A DNA stretch of 56,116 nucleotides from the NCBI GenBank assembly GCA_944386965.1, contig CALXDE010000265.1, forward strand, positions 1 through 56,116. The letters are read 5' to 3'. The notes under the pieces are model-generated. The model had not been told where the DNA came from, made no database searches, and saw nothing but the letters and a program-made list of their open reading frames with translations. Below are positions 16,408 to 23,080 of the stretch, piece after piece. How positions within the stretch are numbered: position 1 is the stretch's first letter; every line of letters starts with the position of its first letter. Both the position numbers and the translations under genes were made by a program. The DNA comes from an uncultured Oscillospiraceae bacterium (GTDB lineage Bacteria > Bacillota_A > Clostridia > Oscillospirales > Oscillospiraceae).

Positions 16408-17832
16408 TTAATTTGCGTCAGAAGCCGTGGCCTCCGACGGAGTTGCCGCAGCACTTTCCGTTTCTTGGTATAGGATTTCCCCCGTGAGTTCAATGGTGGT
16501 AATCGCATCCACGAATGGATTTCCGTGCCATTCCACGCCACCGCCGTAATTCACCACGGAGTCGATCGTTGTGTATCCGTATAAGAGATCCAGGGCCATC
16601 TGCGGCTCACTCTTTAAATATCTGGTGGAAGTGCCTTTCTTCACCGAACCGACATACTGCTCCGCGAGGATTGTGTTGCGGATTTTGTAAATGCCGCGGA
16701 TCATCTCCTCGTCCGACATGTCCGGCGACAGGTTGTTAATGAAAGTCCCGGCCTGGGTGCCGCAGTTTACTTTTACGGAAAGCAGTGCCGCCGACACGGC
16801 AATATGTCGCCCATCAAGGTTGAATCCGGCGTTATTCATCTGGTCTTTAAATGAATCCCAGTAATGGATGCGAACAAATTCCAGCTGGTCACAGACAGCG
16901 GTTTCGTAATCTGTCTGCATGGTTTTTACAAAGGTTTCCGCAATCACCGGATTATTGCAAAGCTTTTCATCTCCATTCTCAAAACCAAGGAATCCTTCAA
17001 ATCCTGGCCATAGTTCCGGATGCTTATCATAGGCGTAATTCATGAACCGCACCAGGTCATACCTATAGTCGAACTGGCAGATCCCGTAAGCACGTCCTTT
17101 GTCTCCATTTACAATGGCATTTATATTGGACATGCCGGATACCTCACCTGCAATGGATAACATATAAAACTCAGCCGGCATGTCGGCAATCTGAAGGCCG
17201 CTGATCTGCCCCGGTCCTCCGTCAGTCGGTTTATCCCATTCAAAGCCTTCGCCTTCATATGCCATCGGGGTATCTTCCTGCCAGCTTCCGTCCGGTCCAA
17301 CATAATATCCGTCCGGTGTCCGGCAGTCAGCGAGCATTTGGCCGGATTCGTCAAAATAATACCAAGCTGTATTGCCGGCTTCATCCGCAATTTCAGCCCA
17401 TCCGGTCTTGTAATCATAGTTATCCAGGTAATACCAGATCCCGCCATTCTGAATCCAGCCTTCCTGAGCTGCCCCGGCATCATCGAAGTAATACCATAAT
17501 CCTTGGTCGGACCGGTACCATCCGGTACTCAGATACCCGTCATCTCCTGCATGATAAAGCTCGCCCATGACGAACAGGAAACTTCCTTTTCTTGGCTTCC
17601 CGCTTTCAAAGTATTGCTTTCCCTTATCGTCCGTAAAGAACCCGGTGTATTCTGATACACTGCAATCTTGTTGCTCTGCCATGCTGTTGGTAGAGGCATC
17701 GCTCTTTGTCGCAGTTTCTGCATGTTGCCTTGCGGTTTCTTCCTGTATTTTCGTCTCCGCATCAGCAATTGCGGTGAAGCTGATGGCTGCCGTAAGACAG
17801 AAAGCTCCAAGTAAAATATCTTTTCTAATCAT
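16408..17832 (-). CDS. Secreted cell-wall-binding protein with lysozyme-like domain
   Basis: A signal peptide (residues 1-25, cleaved near IADAET) is followed by a Ser/Thr-rich linker, about five choline/cell-wall-binding repeats (residues 60-205, e.g. 'GLWYYFDDAGAAQEGW', 'GIWYYLDNYDYKTGW'), and a 230-residue C-terminal domain ('DKGRAYGICQFDYRYDLVRF', 'FVRIHYWDSF') resembling lysozyme or transglycosylase-like peptidoglycan hydrolases of Clostridia. A catalytic Glu is plausible in 'IAGEVSG' but cannot be assigned. The protein ends in a low-complexity tail of Ala, Thr, Ser, Glu and Asp typical of Lachnospiraceae. It has its own class II promoter. Confidence 0.82.
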   Translation of the reverse strand: MIRKDILLGAFCLTAAISFTAIADAETKIQEETARQHAETATKSDASTNSMAEQQDCSVSEYTGFFTDDKGKQYFESGKPRKGSFLFVMGELYHAGDDGYLSTGWYRSDQGLWYYFDDAGAAQEGWIQNGGIWYYLDNYDYKTGWAEIADEAGNTAWYYFDESGQMLADCRTPDGYYVGPDGSWQEDTPMAYEGEGFEWDKPTDGGPGQISGLQIADMPAEFYMLSIAGEVSGMSNINAIVNGDKGRAYGICQFDYRYDLVRFMNYAYDKHPELWPGFEGFLGFENGDEKLCNNPVIAETFVKTMQTDYETAVCDQLEFVRIHYWDSFKDQMNNAGFNLDGRHIAVSAALLSVKVNCGTQAGTFINNLSPDMSDEEMIRGIYKIRNTILAEQYVGSVKKGTSTRYLKSEPQMALDLLYGYTTIDSVVNYGGGVEWHGNPFVDAITTIELTGEILYQETESAAATPSEATASDAN

Positions 17833-17853
17833 GTTCTCTCTCCTGTCGTTTTA

Positions 17854-17882
17854 ATTATGAAAAATTTTTTTGATTTATTGGT
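17854..17882 (-). promoter_or_regulatory. Class II promoter of the lysozyme-like gene
   Basis: Minus-strand ACCAAT, 17 nt spacer, CATAAT (17854-17859), then GGAGAG and the ATG. The same ACCAAT-17-CATAAT arrangement occurs at 53190-53218. Confidence 0.6.
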
Positions 17883-17917
17883 TTTTCTCTGCTGCCTGGC
17901 AGAAAATATATTTTTGC

Positions 17918-17948
17918 AAAAAAACAGACCCCTTTCGGAGTCTGTTTT
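17918..17948 (-). terminator. Terminator of the 339-aa gene
   Basis: Minus-strand AAAACAGACTCC and GGGGTCTGTTTT form a long stem with a tight loop, followed by a T run; it is 20 nt after the stop codon. Confidence 0.85.
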
Positions 17949-17967
17949 GGAGAATAAGAAAACCGGG

Positions 17968-18987
17968 TTACTCTACCGTTACAATGCAACCTCTGTCGCG
18001 GGTCAAGGTGGAAACGATGGTCTTCATCTCATAATTGTCGTTTCCAAACGTCAGGCGGTAGCTGTAACCGTCTTTCGTTACGTCGACCAGGATCGGGTAA
18101 TCCTTGACAACGGCTGCCGCTGCCTTGGACTGAAGCCAGATATCCTTTTCGCTTACATAAACGCAATCTGCATTATGCAATACAAAGTTGCGGTACATCG
18201 GGCTGTACTCGGCCTGAATTTTTCCTTCCATCTGGAAATGCTTTTCGACGTCTCCTTCAACGGCCTTCATCCAAACCCTCTTATCTTTCGGGATGGTCTG
18301 CCCTCCTTCATCGCCGTTTTCATCAGACGGGATGTAGAGCTCATACTCCTCCGTTTCTCCATACTTTGCGATTACGATATCCTCAACCGTGATCGGGCAT
18401 CTGGGGAAACAGCTGGTTCTGATATAGCCGTCCGCAATTTCCAGAACAGCCGCTCCATCAAACCATCGCACCATTTCTCCGTTTTCCTCATCCTTTTCCT
18501 CGGTAATTTTTGAATAGGCAACAATCGCCTTATTGCCGACATATCCGACGAGGGTTGGCATGGGAATGGGCAAAGGGGTAATTTTCATAAACCTGTCCCT
18601 TGCAGGTTCATAGGAAAACAGATCCACGTACCCTTCTTTTTTATCCTTGGGTGCTACGGTCAGAATAAACCTGCCGGGCTGTTTTGCCAAGATCGAGTCG
18701 ATAAAAATCTGGCCCTGTTCGCAGGCGGGGGTTCCGTCAGCCTTTAAGAGTACACCGCTTTCAACGGCATACCCTTCCGGAATGGGATACGGCTCCGGAT
18801 CCGCAAGGATACGGAATGCGAGGCAGTTGTCCGCTGTCACCACCAGAACAGATTCATCCGTAAGGGTGCCGTCATCCAGCATTTTAACGGCTTTTCCAAT
18901 GCCGCCGGATACTTCCGTTACCTTGTATCGCTGTCCGTTGATCTTGTTGAAAAGCTCCAGTCCGTTTCTCAATCTTTCGATCTGCAT
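17968..18987 (-). CDS. Hypothetical protein, 339 aa, beta-rich
   Basis: A soluble product without signal peptide or membrane segment. Regular hydrophobic strand-turn patterns ('GYVGNKAIVAYSKI', 'VWMKAVEGDVEKHF', 'GYSYRLTFGNDNYEMK') suggest an all-beta fold, perhaps a small propeller, but no motif is diagnostic. It stands alone between a class II promoter and a terminator. It is flanked by secreted wall-binding proteins yet appears cytoplasmic. Confidence 0.75.
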   Translation of the reverse strand: MQIERLRNGLELFNKINGQRYKVTEVSGGIGKAVKMLDDGTLTDESVLVVTADNCLAFRILADPEPYPIPEGYAVESGVLLKADGTPACEQGQIFIDSILAKQPGRFILTVAPKDKKEGYVDLFSYEPARDRFMKITPLPIPMPTLVGYVGNKAIVAYSKITEEKDEENGEMVRWFDGAAVLEIADGYIRTSCFPRCPITVEDIVIAKYGETEEYELYIPSDENGDEGGQTIPKDKRVWMKAVEGDVEKHFQMEGKIQAEYSPMYRNFVLHNADCVYVSEKDIWLQSKAAAAVVKDYPILVDVTKDGYSYRLTFGNDNYEMKTIVSTLTRDRGCIVTVE

Positions 18988-19027
18988 ATGTTTTCTCCTC
19001 TCTAATTCCTTTTTCTGTTACATTTCA

Positions 19028-19056
19028 ATTATGAGGCCAGGTATTTGCTGATTGCA
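19028..19056 (-). promoter_or_regulatory. Class II promoter of the 339-aa gene
   Basis: Minus-strand TGCAAT, 17 nt, CATAAT (19028-19033), then GAGAGGAG and ATG. Confidence 0.55.
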
Positions 19057-19088
19057 AAAAAAACAGGCCCCGTAAGGAACCTGTTTTT
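19056..19088 (-). terminator. Terminator of the 369-aa wall-binding gene
   Basis: Minus-strand AAAACAGGTTCC and GGGGCCTGTTTT pair, followed by a run of T; 12 nt after the stop. Confidence 0.85.
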
Positions 19089-19100
19089 GAGATATGCCGG

Positions 19101-20210
19101 TTACTGTACCCATTCGCCGTTTGCATTGACATAATAGCCATCCGGAGTGACTGTATCCGTAAGCATGGCACCTCCTGGAAGGCCGGGAACGATATCCGGG
19201 CCGGGGCTTAAGTAATACCACGGGCTGTTGGGAGCTGTAATGATCCAGCCTGTTTTCATAGCTCCGAACGGAATCTGTGATCCGGTCGGGTCCGTATTCA
19301 GGTAATACCAGTATCCTCCGCCTTCTTCGTCCTTGATCCAGCCAGTCATCATATGCCCCTCAGCATCGAAGTAATACCAATAGGATCCGGACTGAAGCCA
19401 TCCGCTTGTTTTGGCATAGTTGTTATTATTCGGGTCGAAATAATACCAATTTCCGTTGATCAGCTGCCAGCTCTGCGCATATTTTCCATCCATATTAAAT
19501 CTTTTGTAAGCACCGGAACCGGTAAAGGAGCCGTAAACGGTTGATTCCCCATCCAGCGTTACGCCGTCCCCGTCAAAATTCACTACTTCAGACGAGATGA
19601 TATAGCCGCCTTTTCCGGAAGGCGCCACCGCCTGGATAGAAACCGTCATCAGGTAATCGTCCGTTGCGTATTCGGAAAGATCCACGCTGGTATTATTCCT
19701 TCCTTCCAAGTTCAGCGTCCTGTAAAAAGAACCATCCTTATAAAGAGTGACGGTATACCCACCGGCGTATTCCACGCGGTCCCATGATACAGTATAATCA
19801 TCCTCGTAATAAATACCGTCCGGAGCGGACAGGTTAACCTTTGGAATGTAGTTGATCTTCACGCGCAGCTTTTTGCTGCCGCTTCGGGATGTATCCACAA
19901 CTTCTCCGTTTGACACATATGCTCTGGCATCGCTGTCGAATGATTTATCATTGGATTCCAGCGTGACGTTGAGCGTGGTCTTCTTACCCGGTGTCCAGGA
20001 ATCATAATCTGAATTCCAGTCAACTTCCGAAATATAGTAATCGTTGTTATTTACTGCCGGCTCGGCAAGCCAGACCTCTCCAGGTGCTTGTTTTGTCTCC
20101 TGCATCATGATATTGACGTATTCAATGCGGTCTGCCGCAAATACGGGAATTGCGCTTAACAGCATAAACAGTGCCGTAAGCAAAAATAGCCTTTTACCTT
20201 TCATATCCAT
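19101..20210 (-). CDS. Secreted cell-wall-binding repeat protein, about 369 aa
   Basis: A signal peptide (KGKRLFLLTALFMLLSAIP, cleaved after VFAA) precedes about 200 residues of beta-rich extracellular sequence that includes a fibronectin type III-like region ('YTVSWDRVEYAGGYTVTLY'). The C-terminal 140 residues hold four to five cell-wall-binding repeats ('GNWYYFDPNNNNYAKTSGW', 'SYWYYFDAEGHMMTGW', 'GGYWYYLNTDPTGS') and end in TPDGYYVNANGEW, the ending shared with the giant surface protein. The second ATG (codon 3) is also possible. It is a single-gene unit between its own promoter and terminator. Likely anchored to wall polymers; ligand unknown. Confidence 0.87.
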   Translation of the reverse strand: MDMKGKRLFLLTALFMLLSAIPVFAADRIEYVNIMMQETKQAPGEVWLAEPAVNNNDYYISEVDWNSDYDSWTPGKKTTLNVTLESNDKSFDSDARAYVSNGEVVDTSRSGSKKLRVKINYIPKVNLSAPDGIYYEDDYTVSWDRVEYAGGYTVTLYKDGSFYRTLNLEGRNNTSVDLSEYATDDYLMTVSIQAVAPSGKGGYIISSEVVNFDGDGVTLDGESTVYGSFTGSGAYKRFNMDGKYAQSWQLINGNWYYFDPNNNNYAKTSGWLQSGSYWYYFDAEGHMMTGWIKDEEGGGYWYYLNTDPTGSQIPFGAMKTGWIITAPNSPWYYLSPGPDIVPGLPGGAMLTDTVTPDGYYVNANGEWVQ

Positions 20211-20240
20211 ACCTCCTATTTCTTTGGTAGTTTCAAAAAA

Positions 20241-20269
20241 ATTATGGAACTCCGTGCTGTCCGATAGTA
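20241..20269 (-). promoter_or_regulatory. Class II promoter of the 369-aa wall-binding gene
   Basis: Minus-strand CATAAT (20241-20246) with a weak TACTAT at the -35 position; AGGAGG and ATG follow. Confidence 0.45.
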
Positions 20270-20270
20270 C

Positions 20271-20299
20271 AAAAAAAGGAGCTTGTCACAGCCCCTTCT
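20271..20299 (-). terminator. Terminator of the HTH operon
   Basis: Minus-strand AAGGGGCT and AGCTCCTT pair around GTGACA, followed by seven T. The stop codon of the 54-aa gene lies in the loop. Confidence 0.75.
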
Positions 20300-20450
20300 T
20301 TGTAGCAGTATGTTTCCTTTCTGTTTTCCCGCCTGTCCTGTTTGCCTCCTGCAGGCTGCCGTTCCGTCTGCGGCATTTTTCCTTTTCTTCGCACTCCAAA
20401 CATTCCGGGTACAAGACCTTTCCTCCGGTTAGCGGGCACACCCTGGCCAT
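20286..20450 (-). CDS. Cys-rich small protein with CPLTG and CxxC motifs, 54 aa
   Basis: The frame MARVCPLTGGKVLYPECLEC contains a Cys-Pro-Leu-Thr-Gly motif and a CLEC pair followed by another Cys (EKEKC), a probable zinc-binding knuckle. Small proteins with this CPLTGxxVxYxxCxxC pattern are frequent on Clostridial mobile elements; no function is known to me. It begins one base after the stop of the double-HTH gene and ends in the terminator loop. It is too short for routine gene finding, but the motif and exact fit in the operon support it. Confidence 0.75.
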   Translation of the reverse strand: MARVCPLTGGKVLYPECLECEEKEKCRRRNGSLQEANRTGGKTERKHTATKKGL

Positions 20451-20451
20451 A

Positions 20452-21588
20452 TTACGTCAACCTCGCCCTGTCTACGATTTCCGTGCCATCGATCAGGATG
20501 GCGAGGATTTCCGTTTTGAGCCCCGGAGCAGGATGTTCGGCGAACAAAGTATATAATCCGCCATTCCCAAGGACAATCAGGTACGTCCCTTCCATGGATG
20601 CGGTTGCAGCCCGCCCGTATGTAAGGTAAACATCCGAAAGGTCAGCTTCCTCCCTGTCGAAAAGACTTAAGTCATATGTAGTTTCCCTTCCGTCCAGTTC
20701 AAAACGGAGCTCGTCGTTCTGTGACGGGAGGAGAATTACTTTATCGTCGGGGTTTTTCACGGCTCGGATAATTGCGAGTTCCGCAAGATCCCTGGAAGTA
20801 ATATTAAAAGCAGGAATCTCCAGAACTTTACCCGGCTGGCTTTCAACCCTTTTATTGTCTGTTTGCTTTGCGGCGGTATTTCCCTGCCCGTTCTTACGAC
20901 TACCCATAGCGTGTACCTTCTTTTTTTCGAAATTTCCCTTTGGCTTCTGCTGCCCGTTTTTGTTTTCATCAAGGTCTGCCGTAGCAGCTTCCATTGCTTC
21001 TCTTGCTTCTTCCAGCAACCCTTCAGGGAATTTCACGGATGCCGGCTTCATAATATCTGATACGTCCGGGAAACCGATGGATGCCATAAAATCCTTAAAA
21101 TCCTGTTTCCTGTCTGACGCGGCGTAAATTCGCATTGCACTTTCCGGTGACGGAAGGCTCCTTATTTCTCCCCGGAGCCATTTATTAATCTGCTGCGAGG
21201 TAAAACCAGCCTTTCTTGCAAACTGTGACTGGTTTAAACCTCCCATCATCTGCCTCAAATATTCTTGGAATGCGGCGATATTGACGCGCCTGCCTTTAAA
21301 ATCCTCCCATGTGCCGAACACTTCCGTAATCTTTTTAAGGGACGGTTTTCCAGCTGTATCTTCATATCCGGCAGCAGCTGAAAGCTCTTTTATCTCGACC
21401 CTGCCTTCGGATTCCTGCGCGATCCGCTGAAGGATATTGATCCGCGGTGGATTGGCTGTCGTCCCTTTTAAAATATTATCCAAGTAGCCTGCCTTAATCT
21501 GCAGGAGTCTTGAAAAGGTAAAAGGCGTCCTAGTCCCCATTGCTTTCTTCGTTAAATCTGCGAACTCCCTTTTCGCGAATTCCGCCAT
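20452..21588 (-). CDS. Double HTH (XRE-like) DNA-binding protein
   Basis: Two HTH-like regions are visible: residues 20-60 ('FTFSRLLQIKAGYLDNIL') and 118-155 ('NQSQFARKAGFTSQQINKWL'), the second a clear XRE/Cro-type helix-turn-helix. A charged low-complexity linker (about 205-260, Lys/Gln/Asn-rich) leads to a C-terminal alpha/beta domain of 120 residues. AGGAGGAG precedes the ATG. It is the only evident multi-domain transcription factor in the window and lies in an operon under box promoter E, the one box copy that is a full palindrome. That makes it a candidate regulator of the box promoters, which is inference only. Confidence 0.8.
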   Translation of the reverse strand: MAEFAKREFADLTKKAMGTRTPFTFSRLLQIKAGYLDNILKGTTANPPRINILQRIAQESEGRVEIKELSAAAGYEDTAGKPSLKKITEVFGTWEDFKGRRVNIAAFQEYLRQMMGGLNQSQFARKAGFTSQQINKWLRGEIRSLPSPESAMRIYAASDRKQDFKDFMASIGFPDVSDIMKPASVKFPEGLLEEAREAMEAATADLDENKNGQQKPKGNFEKKKVHAMGSRKNGQGNTAAKQTDNKRVESQPGKVLEIPAFNITSRDLAELAIIRAVKNPDDKVILLPSQNDELRFELDGRETTYDLSLFDREEADLSDVYLTYGRAATASMEGTYLIVLGNGGLYTLFAEHPAPGLKTEILAILIDGTEIVDRARLT

Positions 21589-21621
21589 TTTTCTCCTCCT
21601 ATCCTTGACTGCCTGCCGGAT

Positions 21622-22671
21622 TTAAGCGGCGGTAATCATGTTAATGAACGGTGTCAGGATCTCTTTTTCCACATCTGTCAGTTCGCCATTTTTATTGGTG
21701 TAAGCAATTGTTCCGTCCAGACCGTCGAGATCTACGAACAAATCCTTCGAAATGGGGATCGTATAAACCGGCATTTCCGTATAGCGGTTACATACCTTAA
21801 ACAGGTAGGCGGCGGCATCCTCTTCCGTATCAAATTTTGTTACTTCTTTAAAATATCCATGATCCGAATACTTGCTGTCTTCGTCGAACAGCTCCTTCGG
21901 GATATACCTGCAGATACGGACAAACTTGTTCTTGCAGTCGGCACAGATCCCGATACGTTTGATGTCTCTTGGAACCAGGACAACCTTAAAACTCGTCCAT
22001 GGCTTTTCCGGGTCAATTCTGTCTGTCAGGTAAACGCCTTCAAAATCCATATACTGCTGCGTCTTATCGTAAAGGCTGATGATATCCTTATTTGCCTCAA
22101 TGAACCCCTTCAGGCTTTCCGCATCCAGGTCGTCAAACACATCCAGGATAAATTCGGCAAAATCAGCAGTAGGCCCACCTTCCGTCAGGATGGACTTAAT
22201 TTCATCCGGAACCTCGTCCTCTTCCGGGAGATCTTCCCACTCATAATCTTCAAGGTTAAAAATCTGGCTTTTTTCTTTTCCATAACGGAACAACATAGAG
22301 GAAGCATAATGCCCATCTTCTTCCATATGATTTGAGGCAATTGCGTAATATTCAAAGCCGTCGGTCCCGGCCATTGTGAACGCAAGGGTCTCTTCAATGT
22401 CCTCGTTTGGAACGATATTTGCCGAGAAAAACTCTTCTGTTGCCTCGTCATCCAAAATAAAATTCTTTGGATTGAAGCCTGCTTTTGCAATAACCTTCCC
22501 GGCCATCCTCGCAAGTTCTCTTGCCAATTCCATTTTAATGGAAATGGCTTCCTTTGCCATATTCAGCCCATCGACCAGCATTTCGATATCTACAGGCGCC
22601 GCAATCGGGCCATTATATCTTGTATTATTTCTTTCGCATCTGTCCACAATGATAATCTTTTTAGTTCCCAT
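21622..22671 (-). CDS. Hypothetical acidic protein, 349 aa
   Basis: A soluble, acidic product (strings such as 'EWEDLPEEDEVPDEI') with no recognised motif; one CxxC pair region is not evident apart from isolated Cys ('GICADCKNKFVRIC'), where CxxC and a third Cys could bind metal. The ATG at 22671 has GGAGGG seven bases upstream; the longer frame to 22809 would span the promoter. It is first in the operon with the double-HTH gene. Confidence 0.75.
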   Translation of the reverse strand: MGTKKIIIVDRCERNNTRYNGPIAAPVDIEMLVDGLNMAKEAISIKMELARELARMAGKVIAKAGFNPKNFILDDEATEEFFSANIVPNEDIEETLAFTMAGTDGFEYYAIASNHMEEDGHYASSMLFRYGKEKSQIFNLEDYEWEDLPEEDEVPDEIKSILTEGGPTADFAEFILDVFDDLDAESLKGFIEANKDIISLYDKTQQYMDFEGVYLTDRIDPEKPWTSFKVVLVPRDIKRIGICADCKNKFVRICRYIPKELFDEDSKYSDHGYFKEVTKFDTEEDAAAYLFKVCNRYTEMPVYTIPISKDLFVDLDGLDGTIAYTNKNGELTDVEKEILTPFINMITAA

Positions 22672-22705
22672 GATGTTTCCCTCCATTGATTGTTTTGATA
22701 ATGCT

Positions 22706-22762
22706 ATTCTACAAAGTTTTCTTTTACTTATCTGCGTTGATTTTTCGCAGATAAGCGATTTT
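22706..22762 (-). promoter_or_regulatory. Box promoter E, palindromic, upstream of the HTH operon
   Basis: Minus-strand AAAATCGCTTATCTGCGA (22745-22762) precedes TAGAAT (22706-22711) by exactly 33 nt. Uniquely, the core is repeated in inverted orientation: CTTATCTGCG and CGCAGATAAG are perfect complements with nine bases between (22727-22755), so this copy is a full dyad extending to the -35 position. Confidence 0.75.
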
Positions 22763-22774
22763 GCACATTTTGTT

Positions 22775-23080
22775 CTACAACAGTTCCAGATAATCCAAAA
22801 ACCGTTCAAAATGCGGCAGCAGGATCAGGAACGCGGCTGTTAATGTAATAACTGCAATCCCGAACATCGTAAGTCTGTATTTGAATGCAGCGCCGGCATA
22901 TTCCCGGATTGCCGGGTTCTTATTCCTCCTGGATGAAAGCAGGAGGTAAAGCAACCCAAACAGCGGGATCCCGGAATAGGCAATTACACGGTACCAATCC
23001 ATGGAATTCTTTTTGGGTTCTTTTTCTGCGGCCGTCTTTATATTGACGGCTGTCTGCCTTGTATTATCGGTAATTCTCAT
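22775..23080 (-). CDS. Small membrane protein, 101 aa, two TM segments
   Basis: Hydrophobic segments lie near residues 30-50 and 70-92, separated by a basic loop (SSRRNKNPAIREY). The ATG is seven bases from GAGGGGGTG and overlaps the end of the PBP gene by 17 bases, so it is translationally coupled to the PBP and may be an accessory subunit. No family recognised. Confidence 0.72.
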   Translation of the reverse strand: MRITDNTRQTAVNIKTAAEKEPKKNSMDWYRVIAYSGIPLFGLLYLLLSSRRNKNPAIREYAGAAFKYRLTMFGIAVITLTAAFLILLPHFERFLDYLELL

